A stretch of DNA of 64,000 nucleotides from Selaginella moellendorffii (GCF_000143415.4 NW_003314316.1:577220-641219); one strand, 5' to 3'. Shown: positions 1 to 11,857, counted from the stretch's first letter. The notes: a model not told the origin generated them from the sequence alone. A program made the numbers and translations.

Positions 1-305
1 TGAAGGAGAAAATATTTTTTGTGAGGTACCTTGACCGGGACCCCATTTTCGCCCTCGGAAGTTGTTTGTACAGTAGAATGCACACAGATAGAAACCGCCG
101 GCATTCGGCGGTCCGGGAGCTGTAGAAATCACGAGAAATATTCAGAGGGGCCAATAACCCAGTCACGACTGGGCTACCTACAGTATTCATCAGTAAGACG
201 TTGCTTTCATTCTTATTTTTCTTATTTGTTTGATCGATCTTATAGTGTACAGAGTATCTTATCTGTGAGCTTTAAGCAGATGTTTGTTTATAAGTTTTTG
301 ATCGA

Positions 306-1733
306 TCAGAGGGGAGATCTATGCGGAACTCCTTTCCTTCTCTTGGCACTCCTGGAGGAGCACCTCCTGGGGGGTGTTTGTGGTGAGATGGAATTGATAC
401 TGTTGACAGTTTCTTTTGGTTCGTCCTCAGCAGCAGCAGCAGCAACAGCCATTGGTGACGACATTGAATTGTTAGAAACAGTGCTGCCGTCTGGCGAAAG
501 TTCGTCGTCCTCTTCGATGCTGTTCTGGAGAAGAAGTTGCTGCTCGTGTTCCTGTTCATCACGAGCGGAAGGCAATCTGGTAAGTGGTCTTTTACTGGAG
601 GAGCTCCTCGTTTTTCTCTTTTGGCCTTGAGCCGTGGTCGCTTGTCTTTGCTGTTGTTGGCTCGCTTGCGGCTTGCTAACAATGTCGTTTGCGCTTTTGT
701 AGTGCCTCTGGATCCACTCCAACTAGAAGCAAAGGCGGGGAGAGCATCAGCGGAATAACCGATGAGATGAAGAACAGGGAAACGTAGTACCTTGCAGCCG
801 AGCGAGCAAAACTTGAAGGTATCGAGCAAGCTTCGATCGCAAATCTCACATGTGTTTGTGACTCCCTTTGCGTGGCGTGGCTGCGGCCGCTGGTTGAGGA
901 AGACAACGCGAGCGCTGTTGATAATGTAGGATTGGACACCGCTCAAGTCGAGACACTTTTGGATCTCCGACACGCGAATTACGTCGTGGTACGATGACCT
1001 CCGGATCTGCATGGCAGCGAAAAGAAGCAAAAAAAAAGAGGAGAGAGTTTTGATCGCGAGCTTTATAAAGTTTGCAAAGAAAGAAGCAAGGAAACGAAGA
1101 AACGCTGTGCAACAAAGCTATGGAAGAACTGAAACGAAGCTATGGAAGAATTGAAAAGCAAAGAAGCGATGTAACGAAGCTATGGAAGAATTGAAGGGAT
1201 TAGAAGGAAAGATTGATCATGGCTTGTTCCAATTGGAATCAAGATGAGAGCTCTTCACTTTGTTCGTTTATCAGCACTCATCATCTCATTGTTTTGATCG
1301 CGCGATCAAAAAGGGAATTTTGGAATTCCGGAACTCAAATCGTGGTTGGGAGTGAAATTGCGATCAATGCAGGCTGTTCTATGTGCGCTAAGCAGCGGCG
1401 AGAAAACCCACGAGCGCGATTTTGCTAAGCAAATCCCAGGATCACGTAAAAAGCACCAAGAACACCAAGAACAGGGGGAGGACACGTTTCTGGGCATTCA
1501 AATGGAGGGAGGAGGAATTTTCTTACCTGGACGATTCGGTGAGCTCGATGGTAGGACGTGCAAGCGGAGCAGAGTGGATTCTTGGCGCAGTCGAGGCAGA
1601 AGAGATTGCACTCGCATTTGCTCGATTCGGCGGAGCTGTGGATCGAGCAGGGCTCGAAGAAGGCCGCTTGGAGCAGTGGTTTGAGCCAAGCCGGACCCAT
1701 CAAATCGCTGGGCGCTACAGCAACGCTGCCCAT
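306..1733 (-). CDS. PLATZ-family zinc-binding transcription regulator, three exons
   Basis: The spliced minus-strand product is 279 residues: exon 1 at 1733-1527, exon 2 at 1006-791, exon 3 at 722-306. All junctions are GT/AG and phase 0. PLATZ proteins are plant-specific nuclear DNA-binding proteins that tend to repress A/T-rich promoters. Exon 1 carries the first zinc cluster, beginning [19 protein letters not shown] and continuing through CNLFCLDC and [15 protein letters not shown]. Exon 2 carries YHDVIRV, the family phrase [16 protein letters not shown], and the second cluster [20 protein letters not shown]. Exon 3 is a low-complexity tail rich in Gln and Ser with two basic stretches ([20 protein letters not shown]) that could be nuclear localisation signals. 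I chose the ATG at 1731-1733 because it gives the usual short N-terminus before the first Cys cluster. Exon 3 is less conserved in the family, so its exact end is less certain. The gene is divergent from the CGR1-like gene. A rearranged piece of intron 1 and exon 1 reappears near 15.2-15.6 kb. Confidence 0.9.
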
Positions 1734-2662
1734 TGCTGTCAATCCCCTGGAGAAAAAAAAAAACACAAGGAAATTTCTTAGAAAATGATCAATCGATCAC
1801 AAAACGATGAGATCGTCGAGGGAGTAGACCAAAGAAGAAGGAAAATTCCAAGCAAAGAGAAGCGCCATCGATTTGATCCTCACGTTTTTTTGTTCCTTGA
1901 CAAGAAGAGTGTGATCGTTTCCTTTTTCAAGGGGCGATTCGCGCGCTAGTACGCATTGCAATCGGATCTCCGGAGCTCCTCGCCAAGAAGCCGCGATGAG
2001 AAGAAAAAAGAATTCGCGCGACCGCGCAAGAATTTATACGCAAAAACAAGACGGGCGATCGAAGCGATTCGAATTCCAGCGATCAGAAACGATGGATCGA
2101 TCGATCGACGGGGAAAGAAGAGGAAGAAGAAAGGGAAGAGAAGAAGGCAAACATTTGAGAACAAGATTGATAGAAATTAATATCACACAAGACACACCCA
2201 CACAGCACACACATTACATGTTGCCTTGCATCAAGGCCGGCTTGGGGCCGCCGATGCCGTCCATTCGCTTCATCCGACGGCCGCCAACGCCTCGGAATTG
2301 CCACCGCGCTTCCCTTCCTCAGAAACACCGTTGGATTCTAGCGGCCATCCGACGGCCCACAGCGAAGAGACCGCCTGGCCGTCCGATGCCGCATCCGACG
2401 GCTGGCGATCAACAAGACGCGCGCGTTTGAATGAACGCCCGTTTGGCTTCGTCTTCTTTGTCCATAAGCTCTTTTCGTTTTCCCTAACCCTAAATACAGA
2501 GTAAGCGATCGCATTCCCAGGGAATTCTCGATCGATCGACCTTTTTGACGGAACATGCTTATATTAGATTCTATTAGGGCTGATAAAACTTGGAGAATAT
2601 ACAAAGCATCTTTTATTTTAGGGTTTTGTCCCCCGCGAGCGAGGGAGGGCATTCTTGGAGCC
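1734..2662. promoter_or_regulatory. Divergent promoter region between PLATZ and CGR1-like genes
   Basis: This 0.93-kb region separates two divergently transcribed genes and holds no convincing ORF. It contains repeated ATCGATCG-type sequence, an AC-rich tract near 2,180-2,215, and telomere-motif promoter elements close to the CGR1-like start (CCCTAACCCTAAA at 2,482-2,494 and an exact telo-box at 2,618-2,626). Much of it was copied, with one segment inverted, to 15.2-15.9 kb. Confidence 0.6.
2618..2626 (-). promoter_or_regulatory. Telo-box (AAACCCTAA) before the CGR1-like gene
   Basis: TTAGGGTTT on the plus strand is an exact telo-box on the minus strand, 36 bp upstream of the chosen ATG. Telo-boxes are known in plants to sit near the transcription start of ribosome-biogenesis and translation genes, which agrees with the predicted role of the downstream gene. 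A second telomere-like run lies at 2,482-2,494. Confidence 0.65.
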
Positions 2663-3181
2663 ATGGCGGCGGCGGCGCCTCTGGATTTTCGATTCCTCGA
2701 CGAGGGGCTAGGCGGCGCCAAGAACAAGAAGCGCAAGCGCGATGCAGATCAGGCGGCGATGGATGTGGAGGAGCAGCGGCAGGAGGAGAAGCGGCAGGCG
2801 ATGGATGAGGGAGATTCCAGGCCCGTCTACGGTAAGCCGAGCTATGACGGCGTGATCGCGGGGAAGGTGTCGGGGCGCAAGTGGAAGGAGGTGAAGACGT
2901 GCCGCGCGTCGGCGCTGCGGGTGAGCGTCAAGGGCAGCAGCCTGGAGGAGCGCGCCAAGGCCAAGCGCATCGCGGCGGAGTTCCGGGAGCGCAAGCAGCA
3001 GCTCAAGGAGCAAATCCGGGCCAACAAGGTGGAGAAGCGAAAGAGGCTGGAGGAGTACAAGAAGAGGAAGGAGGAAAACGTGAAGAAGTCGGGGTTGAAG
3101 CTCCAGAAGGTGACCAACCTCAAGAAACTCCAGAAAATGTCCAAGAAGGAAAAGAAGAAATTGGTGACCGTGGCAGAGTAG
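2663..3181 (+). CDS. CGR1/CCDC86-like rRNA-processing protein
   Basis: This single-exon gene encodes 172 residues. Cgr1-family proteins are nucleolar and act in pre-60S ribosome assembly and rRNA processing. The family core is visible from about residue 70: VSGRKWKEVKTCRASALRV, followed by a Ser-Leu-Glu-Glu segment and a long, highly charged helix of Lys, Arg and Glu (residues about 100-172) ending in KKLQKMSKKEKKKL. The N-terminal third is acidic and basic with a KNKKRKRD nuclear-signal-like stretch. I used the ATG at 2,663 because it begins MAAAAPLDFRF, has purine-rich GC coding sequence after it, and leaves the telo-box upstream. The frame is open to 2,555 but that extension is AT-rich 5' leader. 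Length matches the family's small size. There is no sign of damage. It converges with PAL downstream. Confidence 0.85.
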   Translation: MAAAAPLDFRFLDEGLGGAKNKKRKRDADQAAMDVEEQRQEEKRQAMDEGDSRPVYGKPSYDGVIAGKVSGRKWKEVKTCRASALRVSVKGSSLEERAKAKRIAAEFRERKQQLKEQIRANKVEKRKRLEEYKKRKEENVKKSGLKLQKVTNLKKLQKMSKKEKKKLVTVAE

Positions 3182-4036
3182 TAGTTTGGTGGCACAGCAC
3201 GGCAATTAAAGGTGGCAGTGTGTCGCTGAAGAGCACAGATCTGGCAGCTGCGAATCGCGAGATCTGCGAGAGAAAGTAAGTGCTAGACTCGATTGTTAGA
3301 TCGATCGATAGTTTAAATTTTTTTCTCCTGTTTTTTGTCGCTTTAATTCCTTGCTGTTGGCTGAGAAGGACCAGAGATTATCGCCGGGCTCTTCTCTCAG
3401 ACCGATCAGGGAAAAAGAAAGCAGAGAAAGAAAAAACAATTCTAGCGGACGTTGCAGTAGATGGAAGGCCCAGCTACTCATTCAAGTGAGCTACAGTGGT
3501 GTTGATTTCCTCAACGTTTACGAACAGCTCTTCTCCACTCGCTACTTGACTTTCGGCCTGCTCGATTTGGCTCGGCTCGGCTGCTTTAAAGGTTCCTACT
3601 GGTTTCCTTGGACTGTTTCGGATTGGATTGGATTGGACGGACGGACATCCACTCCCTAGAGTGTTGGAACCCGAGAGCAAGTCGAGAACGTTGGACAAGC
3701 AAGAAACCTTACATCCGGTTAGAAGCAAGCAGGAAAGCAACGAGGCAACGAGAGACAAATTCGTCAACTTTTCATTAGATGTACACAGTAATTAGCAGCC
3801 AGCAGCAGCAGCCGCCACAGCAGTGGCAGCAGCAGCAGCAGCACAGGGAAGAAGGAAAAAAAACTAGAAGAGCTGGATGATGTCGAAAAAAATGGACGAA
3901 CCGGCAAGAGACCTCGGAAACTTTGAACGTCCCTCGCCGCGTTCTGAGAAAAAGGAAGAAGCTGAAAAGAAACAAGGAACAGGAAGTGTGTGCTCGCTCG
4001 CTCGCTCGTTTGATCGGGCTAGCGAGTTAGCGTAGC
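3182..4036. other. Convergent intergenic region (3' ends of CGR1-like and PAL)
   Basis: No supported gene is present. It holds the 3' untranslated sequence of both convergent genes. A CAG/GCA triplet microsatellite lies at about 3,797-3,842, and a CTCG/GCTC tandem run at about 3,990-4,010. The last 60 bp is also present beside the PAL fragment at 11.86-11.93 kb, so it belonged to the duplicated PAL unit. Confidence 0.6.
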
Positions 4037-6223
4037 TCAAAAACTGGGCGTTCCGGACCAGCCATCGACACACTTCAACAAGGGAGCAACAAGCTTCCCC
4101 TGGCAGATGGCATCGTAGACTTTGGTGAAGTCCTCGCCTGGCGTTCCACTCTTGGTCCCCATGAGCAGCGCAGTTCCAGCACCTTTCCTCACAAACTCAT
4201 ACAGCGGCGCCGAGGCACAGTCGAAGATCCGGTTTGGCAGCACCGCGTTACCGCTCTCGTACGCCTCCCTGGCCGCCGGGACCTCGACACTCAACGCCGC
4301 CTTGAGCTCCTCCTCGAACAGCCCGATCTTGTGCAACACCGAGGAGCTCGTCTCCTTCTCGTCCCCGATGTTCTTCAGGGCGTGCTCGACGAGAACCTGG
4401 CGGAGCTTCTGCATGAGCGGGTATCCAGCGCTGGCCGGATCATCGATGTAGGTGAAGACGTGCTGGTTGTCCACCACGGACAGGAGCTCCTTCTCGCAGA
4501 AGCGCGACGGCAGCAGCGCTCCGGCAGCCCCGGTGGTGAGCGTCTTCTTAACGGCGTGAGAGACGGTCTGCTTCACGGTGGCTTGCAAGTTCTCCTCGAG
4601 GTGGCGGAGGTCGATGGCCTGGCACAGCGCCACCAGATACGTCGAAGACATGAGCTTGAGGATGTCGAGAGCCTCGACGGTCTTGCGAGCGGAGACGAGG
4701 CCGAGAGAGTTCACGTCCTGGTTGTGCTGCTCGGCGCTCTGGACGTGGGTGGTGACCGGGTTGGCCAGGTACTGGAGCTCCGAGGTGTACGAGGCCATGG
4801 CGATCTCGGCACCTTTGAAACCATAGTCCAAGCTCGGGTTGGATCCGCCGCTCAAGTTGGAAGGCAGGCCGTTGTTGTAGAAGTCATTGACGAGCTCCGA
4901 GAACTGCGCGAACATGAGCTTCCCGATGGCCGCCACCGCCAGGCGCAAGTTATCCATGGACACACCGATGGGCGTCCCCTGGAAGTTGCCGCCGTGGAGG
5001 GCCTTGTCGCGAGCAACGTCGATGATCGGGTTGTCATTCACGGAGTTGATCTCGCGCTGGATGGAGTGAGTGGCGTGGCGGATGACTTCGATCTGGGGGC
5101 CGAGCCACTGCGGGGAGGTGCGCAGCGCGTAGCGGTCCTGCTTGGGCTTCTTGAGGGGGTCGGTCTCGTGGAGCTTGGCGGCGGCCTTCATGTAGGAGCT
5201 CCCGGCGAGGACGTGCTCCATGATGGCGGCGGCCTCGATCTGGCCGGGGTGGTGCTTGAGCTTGTGCGTCAGCGGATCCGTGAACTCCGGCTTGCCTTGC
5301 ATCGCCTCGCAGAACATCGCGGACAGGATCTCGGCCAGGAGCGCCAGGACGTTGGCGTCGAAGCAGGCGATGGAGGCCACCGCCGCGCCAACTGCTGTGC
5401 CGTTGACGATGGCGAGGCCTTCCTTGGGCTGGAGCTCGAACGGCTGCTCCACGCCGACGAGCTTGAGCGCCTCGGCGCTGGTGACGACCTTCCCATCCGG
5501 CAAGACGGCGCGCGCGTTGGATCGGCCGGTGAGCAGCCCGGCAATGTAGCTGAGAGGAACGAGATCGCCCGAGGCAGTGATCGTCCCGCGGAGTGGGATC
5601 CGCGCCACGATGCCCGAGTTGACGAGCTTCTCCATGGCGGACAGTATCTCCCACCGGATGCCCGAGTAGCCCTGGAGGAGCGTGTTGGTGCGCACCAGCA
5701 TCGCGGCGCGCGCGAAGGCCAGCGGGAGAACGTTGGTCGAATCGTCCTCGCTGAAGATCCCGGCGTTGAGGAAGCGGATGAGCTCGCGCTGGAGCTCCAC
5801 GCCCTGGTTGGTCCGGCGGTGGGAGGTGGCGCCGAATCCAGTCGTGACGCCGTAGGTGTCGGTCCCCTTCATCGCATTGTCGAGCACCCAGTTGGAGCTC
5901 TCGTCCACCCTCTTCTTGGCAGCGGCGGAATCCAAGCGTACCTGGGCTGCGGCGCCGCGCTTGGCCACCGCCGCCACCTGGGCGATGGTGAGCGTGGTGC
6001 CCTCGATCGGGAAGCTGGGCTTGGCGGCGCCGTAGACGGTGTGGACCATCTCGCGGACCTCCTCGAGGTGGCTACCAGACATCGCCGCCGCGGCCTTCTT
6101 CCAGCTGAGGGGATCGGAGGTGTCGTAGCGCGGAGTGGAATTGGGGAGGCAGAGCGTGGGATCTGGCGACACCCGGACGAGCGGCGAGTAGGAGGAGGTT
6201 GTGTCGCTGCCGTTGGCCACCAT
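4037..6223 (-). CDS. PAL: Phenylalanine ammonia-lyase
   Basis: The intronless reading frame encodes 728 residues, the normal length for plant PAL. The enzyme deaminates L-phenylalanine to trans-cinnamate, the first step of the phenylpropanoid pathway (lignin, flavonoids), and works as a cytosolic tetramer. The MIO electrophile arises from the Ala-Ser-Gly triad in [17 protein letters not shown], about one third into the protein. Other family marks are the Tyr loop in [18 protein letters not shown], the segment [23 protein letters not shown], and [18 protein letters not shown]. The start at 6,221-6,223 (MVANGSD) was preferred over the open extension to 6,352, because the extension is leader-like and the shorter form fits the family N-terminus. 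A TATA box and MYB-type AC elements lie upstream. All key residues seen are intact, so the gene looks functional. The 3' 430 bp is duplicated near 12 kb. A long antisense ORF here is a codon-bias shadow. Confidence 0.96.
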   Translation of the reverse strand: MVANGSDTTSSYSPLVRVSPDPTLCLPNSTPRYDTSDPLSWKKAAAAMSGSHLEEVREMVHTVYGAAKPSFPIEGTTLTIAQVAAVAKRGAAAQVRLDSAAAKKRVDESSNWVLDNAMKGTDTYGVTTGFGATSHRRTNQGVELQRELIRFLNAGIFSEDDSTNVLPLAFARAAMLVRTNTLLQGYSGIRWEILSAMEKLVNSGIVARIPLRGTITASGDLVPLSYIAGLLTGRSNARAVLPDGKVVTSAEALKLVGVEQPFELQPKEGLAIVNGTAVGAAVASIACFDANVLALLAEILSAMFCEAMQGKPEFTDPLTHKLKHHPGQIEAAAIMEHVLAGSSYMKAAAKLHETDPLKKPKQDRYALRTSPQWLGPQIEVIRHATHSIQREINSVNDNPIIDVARDKALHGGNFQGTPIGVSMDNLRLAVAAIGKLMFAQFSELVNDFYNNGLPSNLSGGSNPSLDYGFKGAEIAMASYTSELQYLANPVTTHVQSAEQHNQDVNSLGLVSARKTVEALDILKLMSSTYLVALCQAIDLRHLEENLQATVKQTVSHAVKKTLTTGAAGALLPSRFCEKELLSVVDNQHVFTYIDDPASAGYPLMQKLRQVLVEHALKNIGDEKETSSSVLHKIGLFEEELKAALSVEVPAAREAYESGNAVLPNRIFDCASAPLYEFVRKGAGTALLMGTKSGTPGEDFTKVYDAICQGKLVAPLLKCVDGWSGTPSF

Positions 6224-6530
6224 TTTCGCTTCTTCCCTGTGAGCTTCTCCTGGATCGATCGATTGAGGGAGGATTTGTCTAGCTCCTGCAGCAGGGGAGG
6301 AATGAAAAGCCCAAATTGAGAGCGCCGCTAAATCGAGCTCCTGCCAATGCACAAGACGAGGATGCGTGCAATCGATTGCCCGGCCTTGCCCTGTTCTCCG
6401 ATCGTATCGCCCCTCTTTGCTCGGATCAAATCGAATGTTTGCGCTCTTCTTTGTGTGTTCTTCCTCTTCTTTTGTGCGTTGGAAAAAGAGAGAAGAGAGA
6501 ACACTGATCTATGCCAGCGTTTGAACTACC

Positions 6531-6538
6531 CTTTATAC
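6531..6538 (-). promoter_or_regulatory. TATA box of PAL
   Basis: The minus strand reads GGGTATAAAG about 310 bp before the PAL ATG, in a GC-rich setting, and fits a core promoter with a long 5' leader of CT-rich sequence. Confidence 0.6.
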
Positions 6539-6673
6539 CCGCGCTGCCGCCCTCGGATGAGGGCCCATCCGACGGCTGCACGGTTATGGGCATGGGCATG
6601 GCCATGGCCATGATGGCATGACGTGGCAGACCGGATGCTCTAAGAATATTCCGGGCCGCGTGGGCGAATGGTC

Positions 6674-6680
6674 ACCAACC
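6674..6680 (+). promoter_or_regulatory. AC-element-like MYB site (ACCAACC) upstream of PAL
   Basis: ACCAACC matches the AC-II element that R2R3-MYB factors use to activate phenylpropanoid genes. It sits about 140 bp upstream of the TATA box. A second ACCAACC lies at 7,065-7,071. Function is inferred from motif and position only. Confidence 0.45.
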
Positions 6681-8503
6681 TACGGCGGAGATGACCGGGC
6701 AGTCAAGCAAGCGCTGCGCGCCGCGCGTTCGATGCGGTCCATGCTGGGCACTTCCACTGCTAGTTCGCTGTAGGGAAATAAAACACATGGGCCAGTCAAC
6801 GGTAGAACCCGCACCACTTCCGTACGAGCTGTGGGAATTGTTTTATTGGGTTTAGAGCCTAAATTAGCATTACCACCTTATCAAAGTAGCATTTAAGGAA
6901 TTATGCAAACAATGGTAAAATGCACCTTTTGAAGAAGAGTATAAAGTAAAAGCAAATGAGATTTAAATATGGTGGTGTGAAGGTGGTATAAGTTATGTAC
7001 CGTAACTTGAGTCTTAATTGAGGTGGGGGGAAGTTAGGATATTCTAATGGGGACATCCCTATCTACCAACCGCGGCGTCCAGGTGGACGGCCGGATTGTC
7101 AAGCCCGCGTGGCGGACGGGTGGATGGACTTGACCCGCCGGCAAAGCCCTACCTGCCGGTCAATGCGTGGCATGGGGGGCATGGGGGCATGGGGCCATGG
7201 GGGGCATGCTGGGTCATGGTGACGTGGAGCCCTAAAAGGTCGATGCGAGGTGACGTGGGCAAAGCACCACCTTTGTATGTGTTGTATGATTCTCTTCCAC
7301 GTCGCCCTGTTAATATCTTTTTTCTCGACTTTCTTGTGTGTGTGTGTGTGTGTGTGTGCGTGGGGTTGTTACGTGCTGCGTACAGAGACCAGCCATCTCC
7401 CCAGTTTTTTGTTTGCCCTAGAGTTATTTCTCTCTCCCCTCGCGTCGCTCCAGTCCAGGGGAATCTGCAACACACCACATGCCCAGGTTGGCGAAATCGA
7501 TTCCGACACGATCCTTCTCGAGCGGCTCGAAACTTTCCGCGAACCCTAAGCTCCTAACCATTGGTCGTGATTTTCAGATCCAGCTAACCCTGCAAGAAGA
7601 CATTAAATAGCAAGGCACGAAGGCAACACGGTACGGGAGGCAAACGCCAGAAACCTTACAAAAAGAGCGATTATTACGATCGATGTGGCCAAAATTGAAC
7701 ACGACTCTCGATCCAACGGACAGTCGAAAGAGGGTAACGTGAACAACGTGGGATGCCTCTCATGCACACATTCTTCTCGTTGTCTCGTTTGTCCGGCTGT
7801 ATCGCCCATCTCATCACTCTAGATCAGTCAGGGCCGTAAATCAAGTGAAAGGTAGCGCAACAAAGAAAACCTCGTTGATCTACTTGTCGAACCCTTAGAA
7901 AAATCATACATAGACTTTAATAGTATAAATTCGTTGAAAGTGGATGTTCACTTGTTTGACCGGTCAGCCTCTCGTGCAGGGAATTCGCAGACTTGGGTAG
8001 ATAGATAGATGGATAGATAGACGCAGGACTTCGTAAGAGATTAACGGATTTGCGTGGCAATCTTTTTGCCCGGAGACAACAACAAGAGTGGTGTGGGCGC
8101 ACCCAAGAAAGCTTTGCTCTCCTTTTCTGGGTTTTCTGCCTTTATCAGCAAAAGGAATGGTAAACGTTTAAAAAAAAAAAAGACGCTATTTGTGTGTGTC
8201 TCTTTCAAGTGGCATTTGTTTTACACGACACACTAGAAAGTGAAATCTTGTGCTGTGCTGATGATAGCCCACACCATCTTTTATGAATCCACCCCAAAGC
8301 AAAAATCTAGATAGTGACAATCAAGTGCAGGATACCTACCCTTCAAGGGCGTCCTGTGGAATCTAACAACCTCCGCAGACGATTCGTCAGGCTCAAGATT
8401 GTGATTCGGCGGTAAAAAGCATAGTAAATCCTCCACCAGCTTTTCAAAGGACATAATACCGGCACTGGGAATCTTGTCCCGTCAAACGTAGGTCTTTGAT
8501 TCC
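6681..8503. other. Intergenic region upstream of PAL
   Basis: No supported gene. The region contains a second AC element (7,065-7,071), a block of GGGGCATG repeats near 7,170-7,210, a TG dinucleotide microsatellite at 7,335-7,358 and an A tract near 8,170. ORFs here are short and have no recognisable family features. Confidence 0.5.
7335..7358 (+). repeat. (TG)n microsatellite
   Basis: Uninterrupted TG dinucleotide run of about 12 units in the PAL upstream region. Confidence 0.9.
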
Positions 8504-9915
8504 ATGCCAGATCAGAGCCTAGCATCCTGGAATTCCTTGCTGGCAAACATGGCATCTTGTTCCTCTTTCGACGACACAAAGATGGTGTTTGACTCCATGA
8601 AGAGAAGGAATCTTTTCTCTTGGACGGTGATGCTAACGGGCTATGCCAGAACTGGGGATCTGGAGGGCATGAACGCTTTATTTGGTGCTATGCCCGAGAG
8701 GAATCTCGTGTCGTGGACGGTCGCGATTAGTGGGTTTGGTTCCAAGGGCAAGATCCAGCAAGCAAAGAGTCTGTTTGACTCGATGCTAGAGTGGAATCTC
8801 GTCGCCATAAATGGGCATTTCTCCAGAAGGAAGGCTATCTCGCGAGCTTACGCTCAGGAATCAACGATGGTAGCGGCATTTGGCCAGGATCCTCTTCTTC
8901 TGGGCGAAACGAGAGATCTCTTTGATCGCATGCCGGAGCACAACATTGTGTCATGGCCAGTGATGCCGACGTCATACGGTCGCGCTGGACACGTCACTCA
9001 AGCACAGGGCATCTTTCATCAAATGCCTGGACGAGACCTGGCAGCGTGGAATGCCATGCTGGCAGCATTTCCAAGATGGGCAAATCTTACACGTAATTAA
9101 CTTGTTTGGGCAAATGCCTGTATATGACGAAGGATCCATGTCAGTCATGGTAGACACGCTGGCACGGTATGGGAAGCTTGAGGAAGCAAAATAAATATTT
9201 GATCAAGTCCGCGGCTGGTGCATCTCCGCTTGGACGTCGATGAGTTTTGCATATACCTCGTTCGGGTATTTTGAAGAAGCAGAGTTATACAATGCCCATA
9301 GCCCAAAACGCGTTTATATCATCTTTAGCACTTAATCGTAAACTTTCTAGTGAAGTTGGTGTTTTCTACAGGGCTAACCAGAGAACATAACAACTTGGAA
9401 CACCGTTCTTTCTGCATTTGCCCGTGATGGGCATCTGCAAAAATCTGAAAACATTTTCCGATCGATGCCGGAGCGCGATCTCGTGAGCTGGAATTCAGTG
9501 CTGGCGGCATATGCGGGGCAAGGTAAGCCAGCCCAAGCGATCGGATTCTTCTACAAGCTTCAGCAGCAGTGGATCCCGAGCGCAATCAGCGTTGTTTGCT
9601 TCTTGGTTGCCTGCAGCCGGGCGGGGAACTGCGCACTGGGCATCTCTTGCTTCAGATCCATGACACGCGACTTCGGATTGGAGGCAACCAAGCTGGGCAC
9701 TACAGCTGCGTGATCGATCTCCTGTGCCGGGCAGTCGTTTTGGCGAATGCCCAAGCCGTGATTGCTGAAATGCCCAGTGTTCCTGATCTTGTCGATTGGT
9801 GCTCGCGTTTTGTTCCAGTGACAAAAGCGTTGAACAAGGAAGAGTGTGTGCCATGTCTGTTCTGGAGATGGAACCAAACAACGCTGCTGCTTACGTCTCG
9901 TTGTCACAAACATTG
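8504..9915 (+). pseudogene. PLS-type pentatricopeptide repeat gene, decayed copy
   Basis: PPR proteins are organelle RNA-binding proteins. The first open part (8,504-9,100) has tandem 31-36-residue motifs with the usual phrases DSMKRRNLFSWTVMLTGYA, AMPERNLVSWTVAISGFGS and QMPGRDLAAWNAMLAAF. After 9,100 the homology continues in other frames: GQMPVYDEGSMSVMVDTLA is followed by a stop in place of the next codon after EEAK, then SMPERDLVSWNSVLAAYAG (9,460-9,520), and an E-type tail with CVIDLLCRA, EMPSVPDLVDW and EPNNAAAYVSLSQT (to about 9,915). Several frameshifts and stops separate these pieces, so a full protein cannot be made. No DYW domain is seen. A shorter copy of the second half is at 12.3-12.7 kb. 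It lies directly before a ClpX pseudogene, and that pair was duplicated together. Confidence 0.8.
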
Positions 9916-9984
9916 ATCTAAACTCCCGCCAAGATTTAAACTTTGGGCTGACGTGGCGCTCATTTATTGGTGGAAGGAACCCTA

Positions 9985-11820
9985 GAAAGGGATCACTGGA
10001 ATTCGCGGCCGGATGTGCGCAAGATCCCAGGAGCAGCAAGGAGAAGGAGCAAGAACTCCTTCCTCCATGGCCGTCAACAATGCATTGCTGGAAAAGGTGT
10101 TGTCGTCATCGCCATCGTCTTCTTCGTCGGCTTCCGGTGGTGGTGGGAATGACGGTGGAAGGGACTCCGGGGAAAGCTCCGGGGGCATGATTCCTGTGGA
10201 GCCACCGTCACCTCCCATTCCACCAGACACCCACGTCACGCGCTCACTCAAGAAATCGTCCAAGCACAACTCTGGATCGAGCTACTCGCTGGGTGACACG
10301 AGCCAGAGATGGGGTGGTTCCAATCTCGGGAGGAATTTGCCTTCTCTTCGTGAGATCTGCGAGGAGCTTGACAAGTTCGTCATCGGCCAGGAACGAGCCA
10401 AAAAGGTGTGTGTTCTTGCTTTTATCTTACGTTTAGTTGTTCTTCTCATCCAGGTGTTGTCTGTGGCAGTCTATAATCACTACAAACGGATTTACTTTGA
10501 GAGTTTAAGAAATGAAGCTGCCAAAGCCGCTTCTATGGGAGAGTACACAATATTTTTTCTATTCCTATACCAACAAGTGCTTGCATTGTTTTTCAGATCA
10601 GAGGAATTGCGTAGAGTTGAATGCCAATGCGTCCGGAGACGATGAAGAGCAACGTGCTGTTCCTCGGTCCTACTGGCTCTGGTACCGATGGTTTACGCAA
10701 GATTCCATGCAAGCTCATCTTGATTTTTTGCAGGGAAGACATTGTTAGCTAAGTGCTTGGCAAGTTTGTGAATGTTCCCTTCATAATTGCAGATGCTACG
10801 ACGCTCACACAGGCAAGATTCAATTAACAAATTTTCTAAGATGCAAGTAAGGAAATTTTGTTTGAGCTTGCTTCATTTATAAAGTATTGGCTCCTTCTTA
10901 GGCTGGATATGTTGGAGAAGACGTGGAACCTATCCTTCATAAACTTCTTGTGGTATGTTTGGGGTACTATTCCACCAAACCTGGTTGTAAGCTCTTTGTC
11001 TTTCAGTAGGCGGCCGAGTTCAACGTAAATGCAGCTCAGCCTACATTGACGAAGTCGACAAAATTACCAAAAAGGTACGATCAAAATCCATTTTTCTTTC
11101 TTTCTATCGGCCTGACTTTTCTCCAGTGCAGTCAGAAAGCCTCAACATTGGAAGATGAGCGGTGAAGGTGTTCAACAAGCACTGCTCAAAATTTTGGAAG
11201 GAACTGTAAGGAGCTGAAATACTATTCTCATTGCAAAGACTTCTTGGGTAATCAATTCGTTCAGTGAGTGTGTACAGATTGTTAACGTCCCTGAGAAAGG
11301 AGCTAGGAAGCATCCTCGTAGCGATCACACCCAGGTTTGCTGTGGGGTTCTATCTTTCAGCTTTGATTTATTTAACCATGCCTACTTTCAGATTGATATT
11401 TCAGATTGATACGAAAGAAATCCTTTTTATATTGCGGGGATCTGGAGAAAACGATTGCAGAGAGGTTAGTGGTTGCAAAGACTTTAGTTATCGTTTTTAT
11501 CTAAAGCAATATCCCAGGAGACAAGATTCGTCTATCGGTTTTGGGGCACCAGTGCGAGCCAATATAAGAAACAACGGTGGTACAACCAGTGCCACGGTTG
11601 CTTCATCTTTGCTTGAAAAGGTTTGGTCCACTTTACGGCTTTAAAATTTAGGGATGTCTCTTTTTCCTCTTAAGCAGGTCGAGAGCAGTGACCTTATTTC
11701 ATATGCTAGAGTTTATTGGACGCTTTCCAGTGATTGTGAAGCCTTTCAGCTTTGAACAAGGATCAACTTGTCCAGGTTAATTAAATGACTTATACTTTAC
11801 AGCCTGCGCCTAAGAATGCA
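9985..11820 (+). pseudogene. ClpX-like AAA+ unfoldase, pseudogene copy 1
   Basis: ClpX is the ATP-dependent unfoldase partner of the ClpP protease in mitochondria. The recognisable exon remnants run in family order: the Ser/Gly-rich linker and [31 protein letters not shown] (10,310-10,408), [21 protein letters not shown], the Walker A exon, the ADATTLTQA exon, [15 protein letters not shown], the Walker B exon, VNVPEKGA, the DTKEILFI exon, RQDSSIGFGAPVRANIR and the sensor-region exons to about 11,780. It is broken by small deletions relative to copy 2: the acidic codons before Walker A, about ten bases before Walker B, and bases in the RDV(R/S)GEGVQQ exon are missing. The N-terminal Cys-cluster exon and the C-terminal exons are absent. 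It is followed directly by the PAL 3' fragment. Confidence 0.8.
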
Positions 11821-11857
11821 TTGGGCAAACAAAGAGATGTCTCAAAATTTTGTTCAA

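Noticed and set aside
2590-3279. Alternative frames over the CGR1-like gene, both strands
   Set aside because: Shadows of a Lys/Glu-rich coding region; only the frame from 2,663 carries the Cgr1 motif.
4331-6319. 662-residue plus-strand ORF opposite PAL
   Set aside because: It is an antisense shadow of the GC-rich PAL coding sequence, with low-complexity Arg/Gly/Glu/Val composition and no family motifs.
7160-7215. GGGGCATGG repeats resembling the 22-bp palindrome
   Set aside because: They lack the inverted half-site CAYGCCAT and the 22-bp frame; simple G-rich repeats.
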